Below are positions 1 through 11,090 of a stretch of DNA of 64,000 bases, in pieces (within the stretch, counting starts at the first letter, position 1; the number at the start of each line of letters is the position of its first letter). Under the pieces are notes generated by a model. That model had not been told where the DNA came from. It made no database searches and worked only from the letters and a program-made list of their open reading frames with translations. Position numbers and translations under genes: made by a program. The stretch is taken from assembly GCF_040712315.1 (NCBI RefSeq), contig NC_134024.1, positions 26,279,158-26,343,157 on the forward strand. The letters are read 5' to 3'. The DNA comes from Castanea sativa. Taxonomy: Eukaryota; Streptophyta; Magnoliopsida; Fagales; Fagaceae.

Positions 1-462
1 TAATGCCTCCATTTGCTCCTAAATCAAAATATAAGAATAATGAGTACATTTAGGCACCAAATCAGTGTAGAAGACTAAACATTAAGGGAAAAAAATATGA
101 CATTTTGCATTCTCATCAGCCATTGAAATTTTTATTTCAAGGGTCACATAGGCCGCCAAAATTTTAGTTTTGAGGACATTTGTTTCAAAGTTAATCAAGG
201 TCTCGTAGACCCTCAAAATAATATTTTTTAAGGTCTGTTAATACTTTTTCCAAGGGTTTTGACACTCAGAAAAAACCAACTTTGTTGTAGTACATAGCTT
301 GAGTGCCCAATACATTTTCAAGTTCATACTTTAATTCTACACCTAAGGTCTAGTTCAAGTTAGAACTTTATGTAGGGGTCGAAAGGCAATTCTTGGACCT
401 AAGTTAAGTGGTTAATTCATTTTTTGGTATAATCTTGAGTTGGTGTGGTTTATTTCCAAATA
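1..462. other. AT-rich non-coding sequence
   Basis: No supported gene or RNA. Short reading frames only, with no recognisable domain. Confidence 0.5.
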
Positions 463-636
463 GGACAAAACTTAGGTATAATACATTAGGTGTTGTTTCT
501 TAGGTTCCTCTTAAAATTCAACCATGTGGCTATTTAACTAAAAAATACACTTCCATCCTATGAGAAAAATCCACATGGTTGAATCTTAAAAGGGAAATCT
601 AAGGAACAGTACCTAAGTATATACCTAAGTCTTGCA
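463..636. mobile_element. MITE, family A, copy 1
   Basis: The two halves are near-palindromic. The left side reads GGACAAAACTTAGGTATAAT and the right side ends in CCTAAGT followed by CTTGCACTCC; the inner arms (AACCATGTGG and CCACATGGTT) pair as well. A second copy with the same layout lies at 12141-12318 inside the receptor-kinase intron. A short foldback with terminal inverted repeats in two copies is the hallmark of a MITE; the superfamily is not determined. Confidence 0.6.
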
Positions 637-663
637 CTCCCAAATATAAGTGCTAGGAGGATC

Positions 664-880
664 CACATTGGGCAGCATCCAAGAATGCCATTTCTATGGC
701 ATACATGGTAGCATTCACGGGCCATGCCTTGAGACACTCATAATACTCGCCAATAAAGCTATAATCTTTTCGTGGGAAGCCCCAAAAACATTTTGATGAT
801 GAAAAAGTAAAGAAAGAAAAAAATGAGAGTTGTATGTATTTTCATCTTTTAGGGCTAATCTCATATAGAAAATCAATGTA
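664..880 (-). repeat. Diverged duplicated segment, copy 1 (possible gene relic)
   Basis: This segment resembles 1972-2200: both hold a GGGCCA(T/C)GCCTT core, a run of AAAGTAAAGAAA type and an ATGAGAGTTGTAT(G/T)TATTTTCATCT stretch. On the minus strand one frame reads roughly ECLKAWPVNATMYAIEMAFL, which parallels ERLKAWPMNAIMFAMQIALL in the other copy. The repeat is seen directly; whether it is a gene relic is inference and I do not recognise the family. Confidence 0.4.
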
Positions 881-898
881 AATGTAATAAGAAAAGAA

Positions 899-1379
899 GG
901 GTCCGTTTGGTTGGAGGAGTACAAAAGTGGGAGGATGGAAAATTAGTGGGAAGATGGAAAAGTGGAAGAATAGAAAAGATTTGGTTTTCTCTCATGTGTG
1001 TTTGGTTGGAGGGATGGAAAAGTAGGAGGGTGAAAAACTTTTTTATATGGTTAGAGAGAAAAAGGGGAGAATGGAAAATGTAGTTTATATAAATTGACTA
1101 TTATGTCCTTATTATATAATATATAAGAAATAGTTGGAAAGTGAGAGGGGTAGGTGAGTACAATAAAGTGGGGGTATTTATGTAAATTATATTATTTAGC
1201 ATTTTTCCTCCCAAATTGAGAGGATAAAAAAATGTGGGCCCAGAGAGATTATTTTCCTCCCTATTTTATGTATCTCTTGTTTTCTCTCCTGAACCAAACG
1301 TTGGAAAATGTCATTTTCCACCCTATTTTCCTCTCTCTATTTCCCATCTTCCCTGTTTTCACCACAACTAAACATACCC
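899..1379. mobile_element. hAT-like MITE, family B, copy 1
   Basis: The left end is GGGTCCGTTTGGTTGG and the right end is CACAACTAAACATACCC, an imperfect terminal inverted repeat. Flanks are GAAAAGAA on the left and GAAAACAA on the right, a plausible 8-bp target duplication with one mismatch, as expected for the hAT superfamily. The interior is rich in GGATGGAAAAGT motifs with a complementary CC-rich right side. A longer relative lies at 13122-14046. Confidence 0.6.
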
Positions 1380-1971
1380 GAAAACAAAAGAAAAGAAAAG
1401 AAAAATATCTAAATACATTATTGGTTCTTAAAGTTTACTTATTGAACGTTTTTAGTCCTTGAAGTTTCAAGTGAGCATTATTGGTTCGTGAAGTTTACAA
1501 AATACTTGCTTTTTTTTTTTTCTTTTTTTGAGAATCCCCCAGGCCTGGGAATTTATTCAAAACAAATACGCGCTATTGATTGGTCCCTTTATTAACTTAT
1601 ATTAGTTTCCTAACTTATATATCTAACTGAACAATGACGTGGTAATATTTTAATGACATGTCGGTATTTTTTATATTTATATAATTATGCATCATGGTTT
1701 AACGGAATATTTGGTGCTTTACGGGTTTAAGCCCTAACCTGATATAGTATTTGATGATTTAAGCGACTGAGAAGATGGAATGAAGTAAAAGCCAAACACA
1801 CTCTAGAGGTGAGCTTGAAATGGAAGAATCTCTAAATTGAAATGGTAGTATTTAGAGGGTGAAAGTTGGAAATCATTAGAGTGTGATTGACATGATTTCA
1901 TTCTCCCGCTTAATCCTAAATTAGTGGTGTTTTCCAAATCTTAAGTGTAAGATGGATTCACATTTTGCATC
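1380..1971. other. AT-rich non-coding sequence
   Basis: Contains a partial internal repeat of the phrase ATTGGTTC(T/G)T(A/G)AAGTTTAC and a T-rich tract near 1510. No gene supported. Confidence 0.4.
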
Positions 1972-2200
1972 ACCTAAAAGAGCAATTTGCATGGCAAACA
2001 TGATGGCATTCATGGGCCACGCCTTCAGGCGCTCATAACACTCACCGGTCACCAACAATGGCAACAAAGTCACAAACCCAACATTGGATGCCTAAACAAT
2101 AGTTTGACGATGAAAAGTAAAGAAAAGAAAAATGAGAGTTGTATTTATTTTCATCTATAAGGAAAAATGAGAGTTGGAAAATCACTACACATATAACAAA
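1972..2200 (-). repeat. Diverged duplicated segment, copy 2 (possible gene relic)
   Basis: Partner of the 664-880 copy (see there). The minus-strand frame that parallels copy 1 is open across about 45 codons, whereas copy 1 needs a frame change to keep the alignment. Function unknown. Confidence 0.4.
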
Positions 2201-2924
2201 AGAAAAAAATTGACTTATGTTTTCAGCCGGCATGAATCAAGGTGTACTTTCAATTGAAGAATCTCTCCAAATTGATGAAATGGTAGCATCTCAAAGGGTT
2301 TAGTGTTACAGACATTTTTTTACTAACATATATTTTGAAAAAATGCACTTTACTTATATTTGGGTAAATCTAAATAGGTTCAAGATTCATTACAAGTGGT
2401 TAAATTGAAGACATGAAGATTACTCAAGAATTGCTAAAGAAAAGTGCAATCTGCAGGTCTTGATACCTCCTTGACAGAAGCTCGATCTATTCATTAAAGC
2501 TTGACACATGTCTCGATCTATCGAGCTTACGGGATTCAGTCTATAGCCAGCAACGTTTTTATTCTAAAAGGCTATTTTTTTTATGAGTTTGTATAATCTT
2601 TATTGGACTAGGAAAGCCCAAGGTTTGTATAAACCTATTTGGAATTAGGGATGGCAATTTAAATCCGACCCACGGATACCCGGTCTAGCCCGACCCTAAT
2701 GGGCCGGGTTTTACCCGGTCCGATAAAAAATAGGGTCGGATATGGGTTTTTTTAAAAAAATCCGAAGCGGGTCCGGGTTTTATCAAAAAAAATCCAGACC
2801 CGACCCGAAACCCGACCTGTTTAAATACCCGGTTAAATACCCGGTTAAGTAAATTACTAAAATACCCCATATATATAAATATTTTTTCTGATTTTGTAAC
2901 CCTAAGTTTCTGCTCTCTACACTC

Positions 2925-3297
2925 ACACAGCCGACTCTCTACTCACACAGGTCACAGCCGCCTCTCTCACACTCAGCCCTCTCGCCTCTTGCCTCAGCAC
3001 AGCGCCACAGCCCTGCCCTCTCGCCAGCCCTCTCGCCTCAACACAACACAGCCCGCACAGCCCTCTCGCCAGCCCTCTCGCCTCGCCTCAGCACAACCCT
3101 CTCGCCTCGCCTCAGCACAGCCCTCGCCTTAGCACAGCCCTCGCCTTAGCACAGCACAGCCCGCACAACCCTCTTTCTGATCTTGTGTGTTCGTTCCTCG
3201 CCTCAGCACAGCCCTCTCGCCTCGCCTCAGCACAGCCCTCGCCTTAGCACAGCACAGCCCGCACAACCCTCTTTCTGATCTTGTGTGTTCGTTCTCT
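2925..3297. repeat. Imperfect CCTC/AGCACAGCC minisatellite
   Basis: Inside the hAT-like element. Variants of CCTCGCCTCAGCACAGCCC recur many times, and a longer block (AGCACAGCCCGCACAACC then CTCTTTCTGATCTTGTGTG) appears twice, ending at about 3198 and 3293. The strongly C-rich strand contrasts with the AT-rich surroundings and resembles a duplicated plant 5' UTR. Confidence 0.7.
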
Positions 3298-3305
3298 AAT
3301 GTGTT

Positions 3306-3480
3306 TTGGTATCCAAAACAAAAACCGATCTAGCCCAAACGAAAACGAAAGCCAGTTTGGTTTTGAAATTTGCAGAGGAAGCAGAGGCGTCTGACGTGAC
3401 AACGACGGTGTCGAATGTGCGTAAAGATCTGACGGAGTGGCAGGAGAAGCACGCTACAATTGTTCTCACTACTGTTAAAG
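3306..3480 (+). pseudogene. Possible captured exon inside the hAT-like element
   Basis: After the C-rich leader a plus-strand frame opens at ATG 3306 and reads through a balanced-composition peptide containing EEAEASDVTTTVSNVRKDL and TEWQEKHATIVL before becoming low-complexity near 3480. This segment has GC content and codon texture unlike the flanks, so I infer a fragment of a host gene (leader plus first exon) carried by the transposon. I do not recognise the parent gene. It could also be a chance frame. Confidence 0.35.
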
Positions 3481-4895
3481 TTTGGTTCATTTCTATGCTT
3501 TTCTTTTTCCATGCTCTTCAATCTCTCAGTTTTGCATAAAATTCAATTCATATATCTTAAAGTAGTCAGTTTTGTAGTCCTTAACTACTTAAACTTGATT
3601 GCTTTTAGTCTTAATAATGTGTTTAACCAAGTGATAGTAGATTGGTTTTTAGTTTGGCCACATCATCTAAGGGACTAAAAGGCGATCGCTTTCAATTTCA
3701 AATTGAGGGACCAAAATCTAAAATATTTGTATCTTTTAATGTTATGGGATTATGTGATTTCATGTTTAGTGGTGTTGGTATCATGAATTTTGTTGTTCTG
3801 TGTTAAAACTTTATGCCTATGTTTGGAATTGGAAGGAGAGAAATCTGCAAACTTGTCTTTATTTGAACTGTTGCTTATTTTAATCAGGCTAATAAGTTGA
3901 GAAAATTCTGATTTTGTGACTGGAAGTTTTATATTATATCAGTGGCTTGAATGGGCTTGAATTTAGGGGAAAAAAAATTTAATGGGCTTCAAATTTTTTT
4001 TTTTTGGTTGGGCCAAATTTAGGCCCAATAAGTTAAACGGGGCCCGTGGGGCCCGCAGGGCCCGGCGGGGCGGGTCTGGGTCCCGATAAAAAAACCCGAT
4101 TATTATTCGGGCCGGGTTCGGGTTTCGGGTTTTGCCCCGCGGGTCGGGTCCGGGTATGCAAAAACCCGGCCCGAACCCGCCCCGTTGCCATTCCTATTTG
4201 GAATAGGAGAGCCCATTAAGCTCCTATTTAAAGGAGGTGGAAAAAGAAAAACCGAACCCTAGAGAGCTTCATAAGGTTTTCTTTTTGAAACCCTAGTCTC
4301 CTTCTACAAAAGAAAGAGTTCTTGCTGCATTTCTTGTGCGCCTTTGGGTTTTGTAACCAAGCAAAGGCTCTTGCACCAACATTGAAGATCTTATTCATGT
4401 ATCTATGTGAAGCTGTAGCAAATCAACTACAACAATCAAAGGGTTGCTGTGGAGTTAGTCACGTACTAGGATTCGTACAAAGGAGTAAGCCGCGTACTAG
4501 GATCCACGCATCAATTGGTTAGTCACGTACTGGGAGCCATGCATTGAAAATGAGAGATTGTCACTACAAAACAAGTTCAATTGTATATTGGGGTAAGGGT
4601 TCAACTGTAGGTTGGTATAAGGTACTAAAATTCCTTTACTTGAAACCGCTTGTTTTGATAATAGTGGATTCTCAGGAGTGGTGACCTTAAAATCACTCGG
4701 TGGGGTTTTTGCCATGTAGGTTTTTCCCATTCGAAAACAAATCACCGTGTCATTTAATTTCCGCTGCACATTTAGTTATTTGGTGATTTGTTTGTGCTAC
4801 CACACGTTTTGCATGTTAATTTGATCAATTAATAAGCTTGGCTAATTAATCAATTAATCCATCACAAGGGGTTAATACATTTTTGGCCTATTAAG

Positions 4896-4907
4896 TGGTA
4901 TCAAAGC
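4896..4907 (+). other. Primer binding site (tRNA-Met type)
   Basis: TGGTATCAAAGC lies two bases after the 5' LTR. It matches the usual plant TGGTATCAGAGC complement of initiator tRNA-Met with one change. Confidence 0.8.
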
Positions 4908-4937
4908 AGGTACACTCTGATTAGGATTTAATCTTTA

Positions 4938-5631
4938 TTGTGTGATCCATTGACTCCTGTTGTCATGGAAACTCTTGATTGTTTTGATTTGCATGATCTT
5001 GTGTTGAATGATGATGATGATATTCAAGATGCCTATTGCAAGCTTTATTTTTTTTGTATGAAGTCTCTTGGATGCTCTACAAAGTTAAAAGCTAAATTTA
5101 AAAAGGTCAAGCTTGAAAAGGATGATCTGATTGCAAAATTGGATGAAGCCAATAATTTGAATGAGAATTTTAAAAATCAAATTTCATCTTAGGTGGACAA
5201 AATTAAGAGTTTGGAAGAGCAACTAGTTGAATTTAAAACTGAAGTTGAAAAATTAACTAGTGCCAAACTTGTTGTTGAGTCTAACTCAAAAGAAAAAGAT
5301 TTTTATATTCCTCCATTTAAAAGGAACAATGAAGAGTTGAAGGCTAATATTGCTAAGATAGACAAAAGTAAACAATCTGATGTTAACACTAAAGTTTCTA
5401 AACCTATGTCTAAAACTCCTCCTAGGTTGAATAAAAATCCTCATTTGTCATCATTGTCATATTGTTGGTCATATTAGGCCAAATTGTCCTAAGTTAAGGT
5501 CTCTATCAACCTCTAAGGTTAAACCTCCTTCTAAGGTGCCGAGTAGTTCTAAAACTGCTCATGTCTGTTATCACTATGGGGCAGCTGGACACACTCGACC
5601 AAATTGCTATAAGTGGCAAGCCACTCAGTAG
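4938..5631 (+). pseudogene. Gag-like relic with zinc knuckles
   Basis: The frame opened at 4938 stops at 5190-5192, continues in phase to 5477, then must shift to follow the homology to a stop at 5629-5631. It keeps a charged, coiled-coil-like middle (LEKDDLIAKLDEANNLNENF) and two zinc-knuckle positions. The first, CHHCHIVGHIRPNC (about 5447-5488), has a complete CX2CX4HX4C pattern. The second, CYHYGAAGHTRPNC, has Tyr in place of the second Cys. The N-terminal capsid part seen in the related element at 44.1 kb is absent. Such proteins package retroelement RNA; this copy is not functional as it stands. Confidence 0.65.
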
Positions 5632-7748
5632 AGCAACAGCATGGTCTCGGCAGGAAACTTGAGTCAGTTTCCAGTCTCCCTTGCTCATCTTGGAGATCTA
5701 CTCAAGGCTCTCATGTTCCTTACGAACTTGAATGGGTGCAATTCTTCCCCCTCTCCACCGATTCAAGGGTTCGCCAAAAGAAAAGGTTCTTCCAAGGTGT
5801 GGGAGGAAAAGGACTCCAAGTGATTTAGTCACTTTTTCTCTCTCCCTCTCTTGTTTTTGTTTTTGCATTACTCGTGTGTTTTGCTTTCTTTTTGAAACAG
5901 TCTAGTTTTTATGCATTACTTTATTTGACATGTTTTTGTTTGATTGTTTTTCAGTTTTGTTTCTCTTTTTGTTTTTCTTTCATAAAAATTAAAAAAAATT
6001 TGAAAAATCAGAAAAATAAAAAACACAGTGTGTGTATGTGTACATTGGTACTTGTGTACCTTGAATGGCCAATGAAACAAAGTTTTCTAAACTTTGTATT
6101 TTTTGTAGCTAAGATGAGTATCTTTATGCACAACTAAGCAAGTGAGCTTGGTGGCTCATGTTTGTGATGAGTAAGGTTAAGTGATCTCTTATATTTAACA
6201 CTCGTATCACTCTTTTTGACTAGAAGAACTAGAAAATCCTAAGAAAAAAGCATAAATAATCATCTCACCACTATTGCCTGCCAACCATGAAATGACATCG
6301 GTATGCTTCAGCATAGCAAAAGTGCAATGTCAAAAAACTTAACATAATTGAGTTTTTTTTTTTCTCTCTCTTATATACCCATGCATGATATGCTTAATAA
6401 AAGAAAAATATGCAAAGAAAAATAAAAGCAAAAAGATCAAAATGCTTTATATATGATTGTAAGCATGAATTCTAGGAAATGTGGGAGTTATAGGATGTAC
6501 ATCGAAGGTGATAGTCCCCATCAAGCAGTGATGATCGTGTGTGTGTTAAATTGATTTACTCATATCTCAAATCATCATAACATAGAAACACTTATGCAAC
6601 CTTGCGATGTTTTTCACACACAGCACGCAACACTCTTTGTTATTCTTGATACATGTGCAAGTACAATGTGATTTGGCCATCACAAGGTTTACATATGTTA
6701 ATGTATGCTCAGTAAACTATCTTAACTTTTTTTTGAAATATAAAATTGGTTAGACTGTTTAGTGTGTGTGTGTGTGTGCTTTGGACCTCAATGCATGACA
6801 TTTTCTTAATTGAGAGATTTTTTGAGAGTTTAAAATGTTGGTTGGATCTTTGGTTGAGTTGCGTGTTTGTTTGCATTCATGTCTGCGTTTTTCTCTTCTT
6901 GAAAAACTGTTTTCAAAGCAATCTTGACAACTCCTCGACACCTCTCGACAGATTCTCGATCCATCGAGAAACTTTCTGTCTGGCAGATAGATCCTCGACA
7001 ACTTCTCGATCCATTGAGGTTGGCTCGATAGCATCTCAATAGCTCTCAATCCATCAAGATACACTTGCATGCATTTCATTTTTTCTTTGTTTTGCATTTT
7101 TTTTTCCTTGTGTCCATGGTATCTTGTTTTTCTTTTTCTTGTAAGTCTATGGTTCCTTGTTCTCCTCGTTCCCTCTATATTAGTTTTCTGTCTATCTCTG
7201 GTTAGGTCTTTTGGTTTTTTATGCCCTTTAACAATCGTGTCAAAAAGGGGGAGAAATTTGAGAATTGAATGTCATTCCTCAAGAAGAGTAATAGAATTAA
7301 GGGGAGAACTTCATGTTAAAGGGAAGAAAGTTTTTGATGTAACTAACTTAGGGGGCAAGTTAGTTTGATACACATTGCTATTGATATATTTTTGTGTTAT
7401 GTATCTTTTGGTTTTGTAACCATTTACATACATCATGTGTTGTTTCTATATTTGATGATGATGTATGTGTTTCACTCTTAATCTCACATATGTTGTTTCT
7501 TTTATTTCTTTACACACATGTTTCTTGTTTATTTAATTTGTCATTATTTTCCACATGGTACTTTGATGTGTTTTGTTTAGTACCTCTTAGGAAAGACAAG
7601 TTAAAGCCAAGTCAAGATTCCGAACCTTCTTCTTGCAGCAACTTCCAAGGTTCAGATCTTTTAGACAAGGCTTATTTATTCTGTAATCTTGAGTAGAATG
7701 TATTCTAGGACATTCAATGTACTCTTGTGGTTTTGTCACGGATTGCCG
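5632..7748 (+). other. Non-coding interior of the LTR element
   Basis: No pol domains in any frame. The stretch AAAAGCATAAATAATCATCTC (6248-6268) recurs almost unchanged at about 46343 in the other gag element, so the two share a backbone. A TCGA-motif cluster lies at 6933-7058. Reading frames near 6746-7097 are shadows of GT-rich and TCGA-rich sequence. Confidence 0.6.
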
Positions 7749-7758
7749 AAGGGGGAGA
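7749..7758 (+). other. Polypurine tract
   Basis: AAGGGGGAGA lies immediately before the 3' LTR. It is the expected primer site for plus-strand synthesis in an LTR retrotransposon. Confidence 0.75.
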
Positions 7759-7759
7759 T

Positions 7760-8795
7760 TGTTAGGGACATTTTTTATTGGCATATCCTTTGACAAAACA
7801 CACTTTACTTGTATTTGGGTAAATCTAAGTAGGTTCAAAATGATCATTACAAGTGGTTAAATTCAAGACATGAAGATTACTCAAGAACTGCTTAACAAAA
7901 GTGCAATCTGCAGGTCTCGATGCCTCCTCGACAGAAGCTCAATTTGTCGAGATTCATTAAAGCTCAACACATGTCTCGATCTATCGAGCTTACGGGATTC
8001 AGTCTATAGCCAGCAACGTTTTTATTCTAAAAGGCTATTTGTTTATGGATTTGTATAGTCCTTATTGGACTAGAAAAGCCCAAGGTTTATGTAAACCTAT
8101 TTGAAATAGGAGAGCCCATTAAGCTCCTATTTAAAGGAGGTGGAAAAAGAAAAACAGAACCCTAGAGAGTTTCATAAGGTTTTCTTTTCGAAACCCTAGC
8201 CTCCTCCTACAAAAGAAAGAGTTTTTGCTGCGTTTCTTGTACGCCTTTGAGTTTTGTAACCAAGCAAAGTCTCTTGCACCAACATTGAAGATCTTATTCG
8301 TGTTTCTATGTGAAGCTGCTGCAAATCAACTACAACAATCAAAGGGTTGTTGTGGAGTTAGTCACGTATTGGGATTCGTGCAAAGGAGTAAGCCGTATAC
8401 TGGGATCCAAGCATCAATTGGTAAGTCATGTACTAGGAGCCGTGCATTGAAAATGAGAGATTGTCACTATAGAACAAATGCAATTGTATATTGGGGTAAG
8501 GGTTCAACATTAGGTTGGTATAAGGTACTGGGATTCCTTTACTTGTAACCGCTTATTTTGATAATAATGGATTCTTAGGAGTGGTGACCTTAAAATCACC
8601 CGGTGGAGTTTTTGCCGTATAGGTTTACCCATTTGAAAACAAATCACTGTGTCATTTAATTTCCGCTGTACATTTAGTTATTTGGTGATTTGTTTGTGCT
8701 ACCACGTGTTTTGCATGTTAATTTGATTAATTAATAAACTTGGCTAATTAATCAATTAATCCATCACAAGGGGTCAATACGTTATTGGCCTCTCA
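7760..8795 (+). repeat. 3' LTR
   Basis: Begins TGTTAGGGACA and ends CTCA. Aligns with the 5' LTR over its length, with scattered substitutions. Includes CTCCTCGACAGAAGCTC and CTCGATCTATCGAG in the left part and CCTATTTAAAGG near 8121-8132. Confidence 0.85.
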
Positions 8796-8800
8796 TTTAG

Positions 8801-9663
8801 AAGTTCCAATCTTATCAAGAGGATAAAAGATTAAATATGGAAGTAATTAGAATGTGCTTTCAATTGAAGAATCTCCAATTTGAAAAGGGGGGGGGGGGGA
8901 GGTTTCATCCCTTGGTGTCGTAAGTCACTGGGGGCTTATCTGTTGCCAAAGGAAGGAGAAGAAATGGTGGGCTTTTCGTGCAAAGTGATTAGGAACTTAC
9001 ACTTTGTTTTAGTTAAATAATTATTCTCTTAAGAAAATTAAATAATTAAATTCATTTTTTAGATCAAGCATTATCGCATTAGTTTATCATGTAATTAAAA
9101 ATTAAAAAGTACGAAAACTTTTAGAACAAGCGATAATTTGTCATATCTAGTTGTTATTAACCTCATTAAAGTAATAAATTAAAGAAGGCAAAATAAATAA
9201 GTGTGTATGTGAACAATAAGTACTAGCTAGTTTATAAGTTATAACATGTTCAAAAGCAATTTAGTGTCATAAAAATAAAAAATAAAACATTTGCACTTCC
9301 ACTTCGATCATCTAGTCCAACTAATTATTGGCAATCAAAAGAGATATATCAATAACTCTATTTTGTGTGAAAAAGGGAGGAAAAGAAAATTCGAAAATTC
9401 ATAGGTTTAGCAATAGTAAGAAATAGATAAATGAAAACTACATTAAACGAAAGGGTAAAAACTAAAAATTAGTTCACACACCAAAACTCTTACTTCAAGT
9501 CACAATTTGTGTGCAATTTAAGCGTATGAGTGAGGGTGTGTATAACATAATATGTGTATGTAATAAACGTCACCCCTGAACCAAATGATCACAATCAATA
9601 AAAAATCAATATAAAAGACATGATTGGAGTCATTGGACTCCTACGTCTCAAATAAATAAATAA

Positions 9664-9704
<41 letters not shown>

Positions 9705-9894
9705 CTAAAAATACAATCACTCAATTACTACAACTACCAATATTCAAAATATAACTCACAAGACAAATACATAATACAATTAAGAATATACACATGATAC
9801 TTATCAAAAAAGGAAAAAGAAAAAGAAAAAAGTAAACACACATGTCAAATTCTTATTGTCAATTGATACCAATATATTACTAAGGAGCAAGTAA
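8801..9894. other. Intergenic AT-rich sequence downstream of the WAK-like gene
   Basis: Contains a G13 homopolymer near 8886 and an AAAT/TA compound microsatellite at about 9648-9700. No gene supported. The 3' UTR of the kinase gene should lie in its right part, but no clear polyadenylation signal was chosen. Confidence 0.5.
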
Positions 9895-11090
9895 TTATCT
9901 CCCATCATCCACGAGTTTCGGTAATTGGTCTTTCATGCTATCATGCTCAGCAATTGTACTGGTAGAACCACCGGTGCCAGTATCAATGTCGAAAGAGTGC
10001 CTAGTTGCATTAAGCAATTCAGTCTTTTTTGCATAGACATCAATGTTTTCTAGTCGTTGTTTTTTCAATCTTTCCAGCTCTGTTGCCACCTCTTTCATAG
10101 TAGGCCTATCCTATCCTCTCAACTCTAGGCACCTTTTTGCAAGATTAGCAACTTCCTTTAGTTGCTCAATATTACCCTCATTGACAACGTGAACTTCAAG
10201 AATTTGAAGTAGGCAATCTTCTTTTATGGCAGAAACAAAGGATGTTGCTAGATTTCTATCAATTTCAGGTCTGTCAAAAGAAAGTACTTTCTTACCTGTC
10301 AGTAGCTCTGCCATAACAACACCAAAGCTATAGACATCACTTTTATCTGTTAGGTTGCTAGTTTGAAAATATTCTGGGTCCAAATACCCCCAAGTTCCTT
10401 GTACCAAAGTGGTCAATTGTGTTTGATTAAGAGGAACTAACCTTGAAGCTCCAAAGTCGGCCACTTTTGCTGTGTAGTTATCATTTAACAGTATATTCGC
10501 AGTTTTCACATCTCTATGTATAATTGGCATAGAAGTTGCTGAATGCAAGTATGAAAGTGCTTCAGCTATTTCTATTGTAATCTTTAGACGTTTTTCCCAA
10601 GAAAGTAAGGATGATCGGCCTTTATCATGAATGTGGTCATAAAGAGTCCCGTTTGTGATGAATTCATAAACCAGTAAAGGCACTTTTGTTTCTAAACAAC
10701 AGCCAAACAACTTAACCACATTCCTATGGTTAATTTGGGTAAGCACAATCACTTCATTAATGAATTGCTCAATTTGGCTCTGATCACCAATTTTAGACTT
10801 CTTAATAGCAACAATTGTGTTATCCGATAGTACCCCTTTATACACTGTTCCATAGCCTCCTTGGCCAAGGACTGTACTCTTGTCGTAATTGTTGGTGGCC
10901 TTTTTTAACTCTTCTGCAGTAAAGATCTTGGTTGTCACAGAACTTTCGTGATTAGAGACTTGTTTTTTTAACAATAAACCACCATTTTGTTGGAAGAATT
11001 TTTCTTTGAGCTTGAGGTTCTTTCTTCTTTTTAGACCCCAATATATCCAAGAACCTCCCAAAAGCAATATTAAGAGGCTTACGCTGATAC
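9895..11090 (-). CDS. WAK-like exon 3: transmembrane segment and kinase domain, with internal TAG
   Basis: The acceptor ATATGTGCAG|GTATCAGC places the first base at 11090. The exon reads [12 protein letters not shown], a basic stop-transfer segment and a complete RD-type kinase. The frame is interrupted only by TAG at 10113-10111 and ends with TAA at 9897-9895. Confidence 0.85.

Larger units (their letters stand above)
2638..4204. mobile_element. hAT-like DNA transposon inserted in the 5' LTR (element 2646-4196)
   Basis: The element spans 2646-4196 (1551 bp). Its ends are TAGGGATGGCAA and, read inward from the other side, TAGGAATGGCAA. The flanks are both TTTGGAAT (2638-2645 and 4197-4204), an exact 8-bp duplication typical of hAT transposons. 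GC-rich subterminal arms full of CCCG and CGGG motifs pair with each other. It encodes no transposase, so it is non-autonomous. It lies in one LTR only, so it inserted after the retroelement. The interior contains a CT-rich array and a possible captured exon, suggesting a gene-fragment-carrying hAT. Confidence 0.85.
2304..4893 (+). repeat. 5' LTR, interrupted by a hAT-like element
   Basis: Without the insertion and one 8-bp target duplication the LTR is about 1031 bp, matching the 1036-bp 3' LTR. It carries a TATTTAAAG box near 4226, likely the core promoter, followed by a transcribed-looking stretch ending in ATCACAAGGGGTTAATAC. The left part holds a cluster of TCGA motifs (CTCGATCTATCGAG). 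Confidence 0.85.
2299..8800 (+). mobile_element. Non-autonomous LTR retrotransposon, complete, gag relic only
   Basis: Two LTRs (2304-4893 and 7760-8795) share sequence over their whole length once a 1.56-kb later insertion is removed from the first. Both begin TGTTA; the second ends CTCA while the first has decayed to ATTA. The outer flanks are both TTTAG (2299-2303 and 8796-8800), a 5-bp target duplication. A tRNA-Met-type primer binding site follows the 5' LTR after two bases, and a polypurine tract precedes the 3' LTR. The 2.9-kb interior encodes only part of a gag-like protein and has no protease, integrase or reverse transcriptase, so movement would need enzymes in trans. The layout fits the gag-only terminal-repeat elements known in plants. 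Confidence 0.85.

Noticed and set aside
6746..7097. Frames of about 100 codons on both strands
   Set aside because: They cover a GT run and the TCGA-motif cluster within a non-coding retroelement interior.
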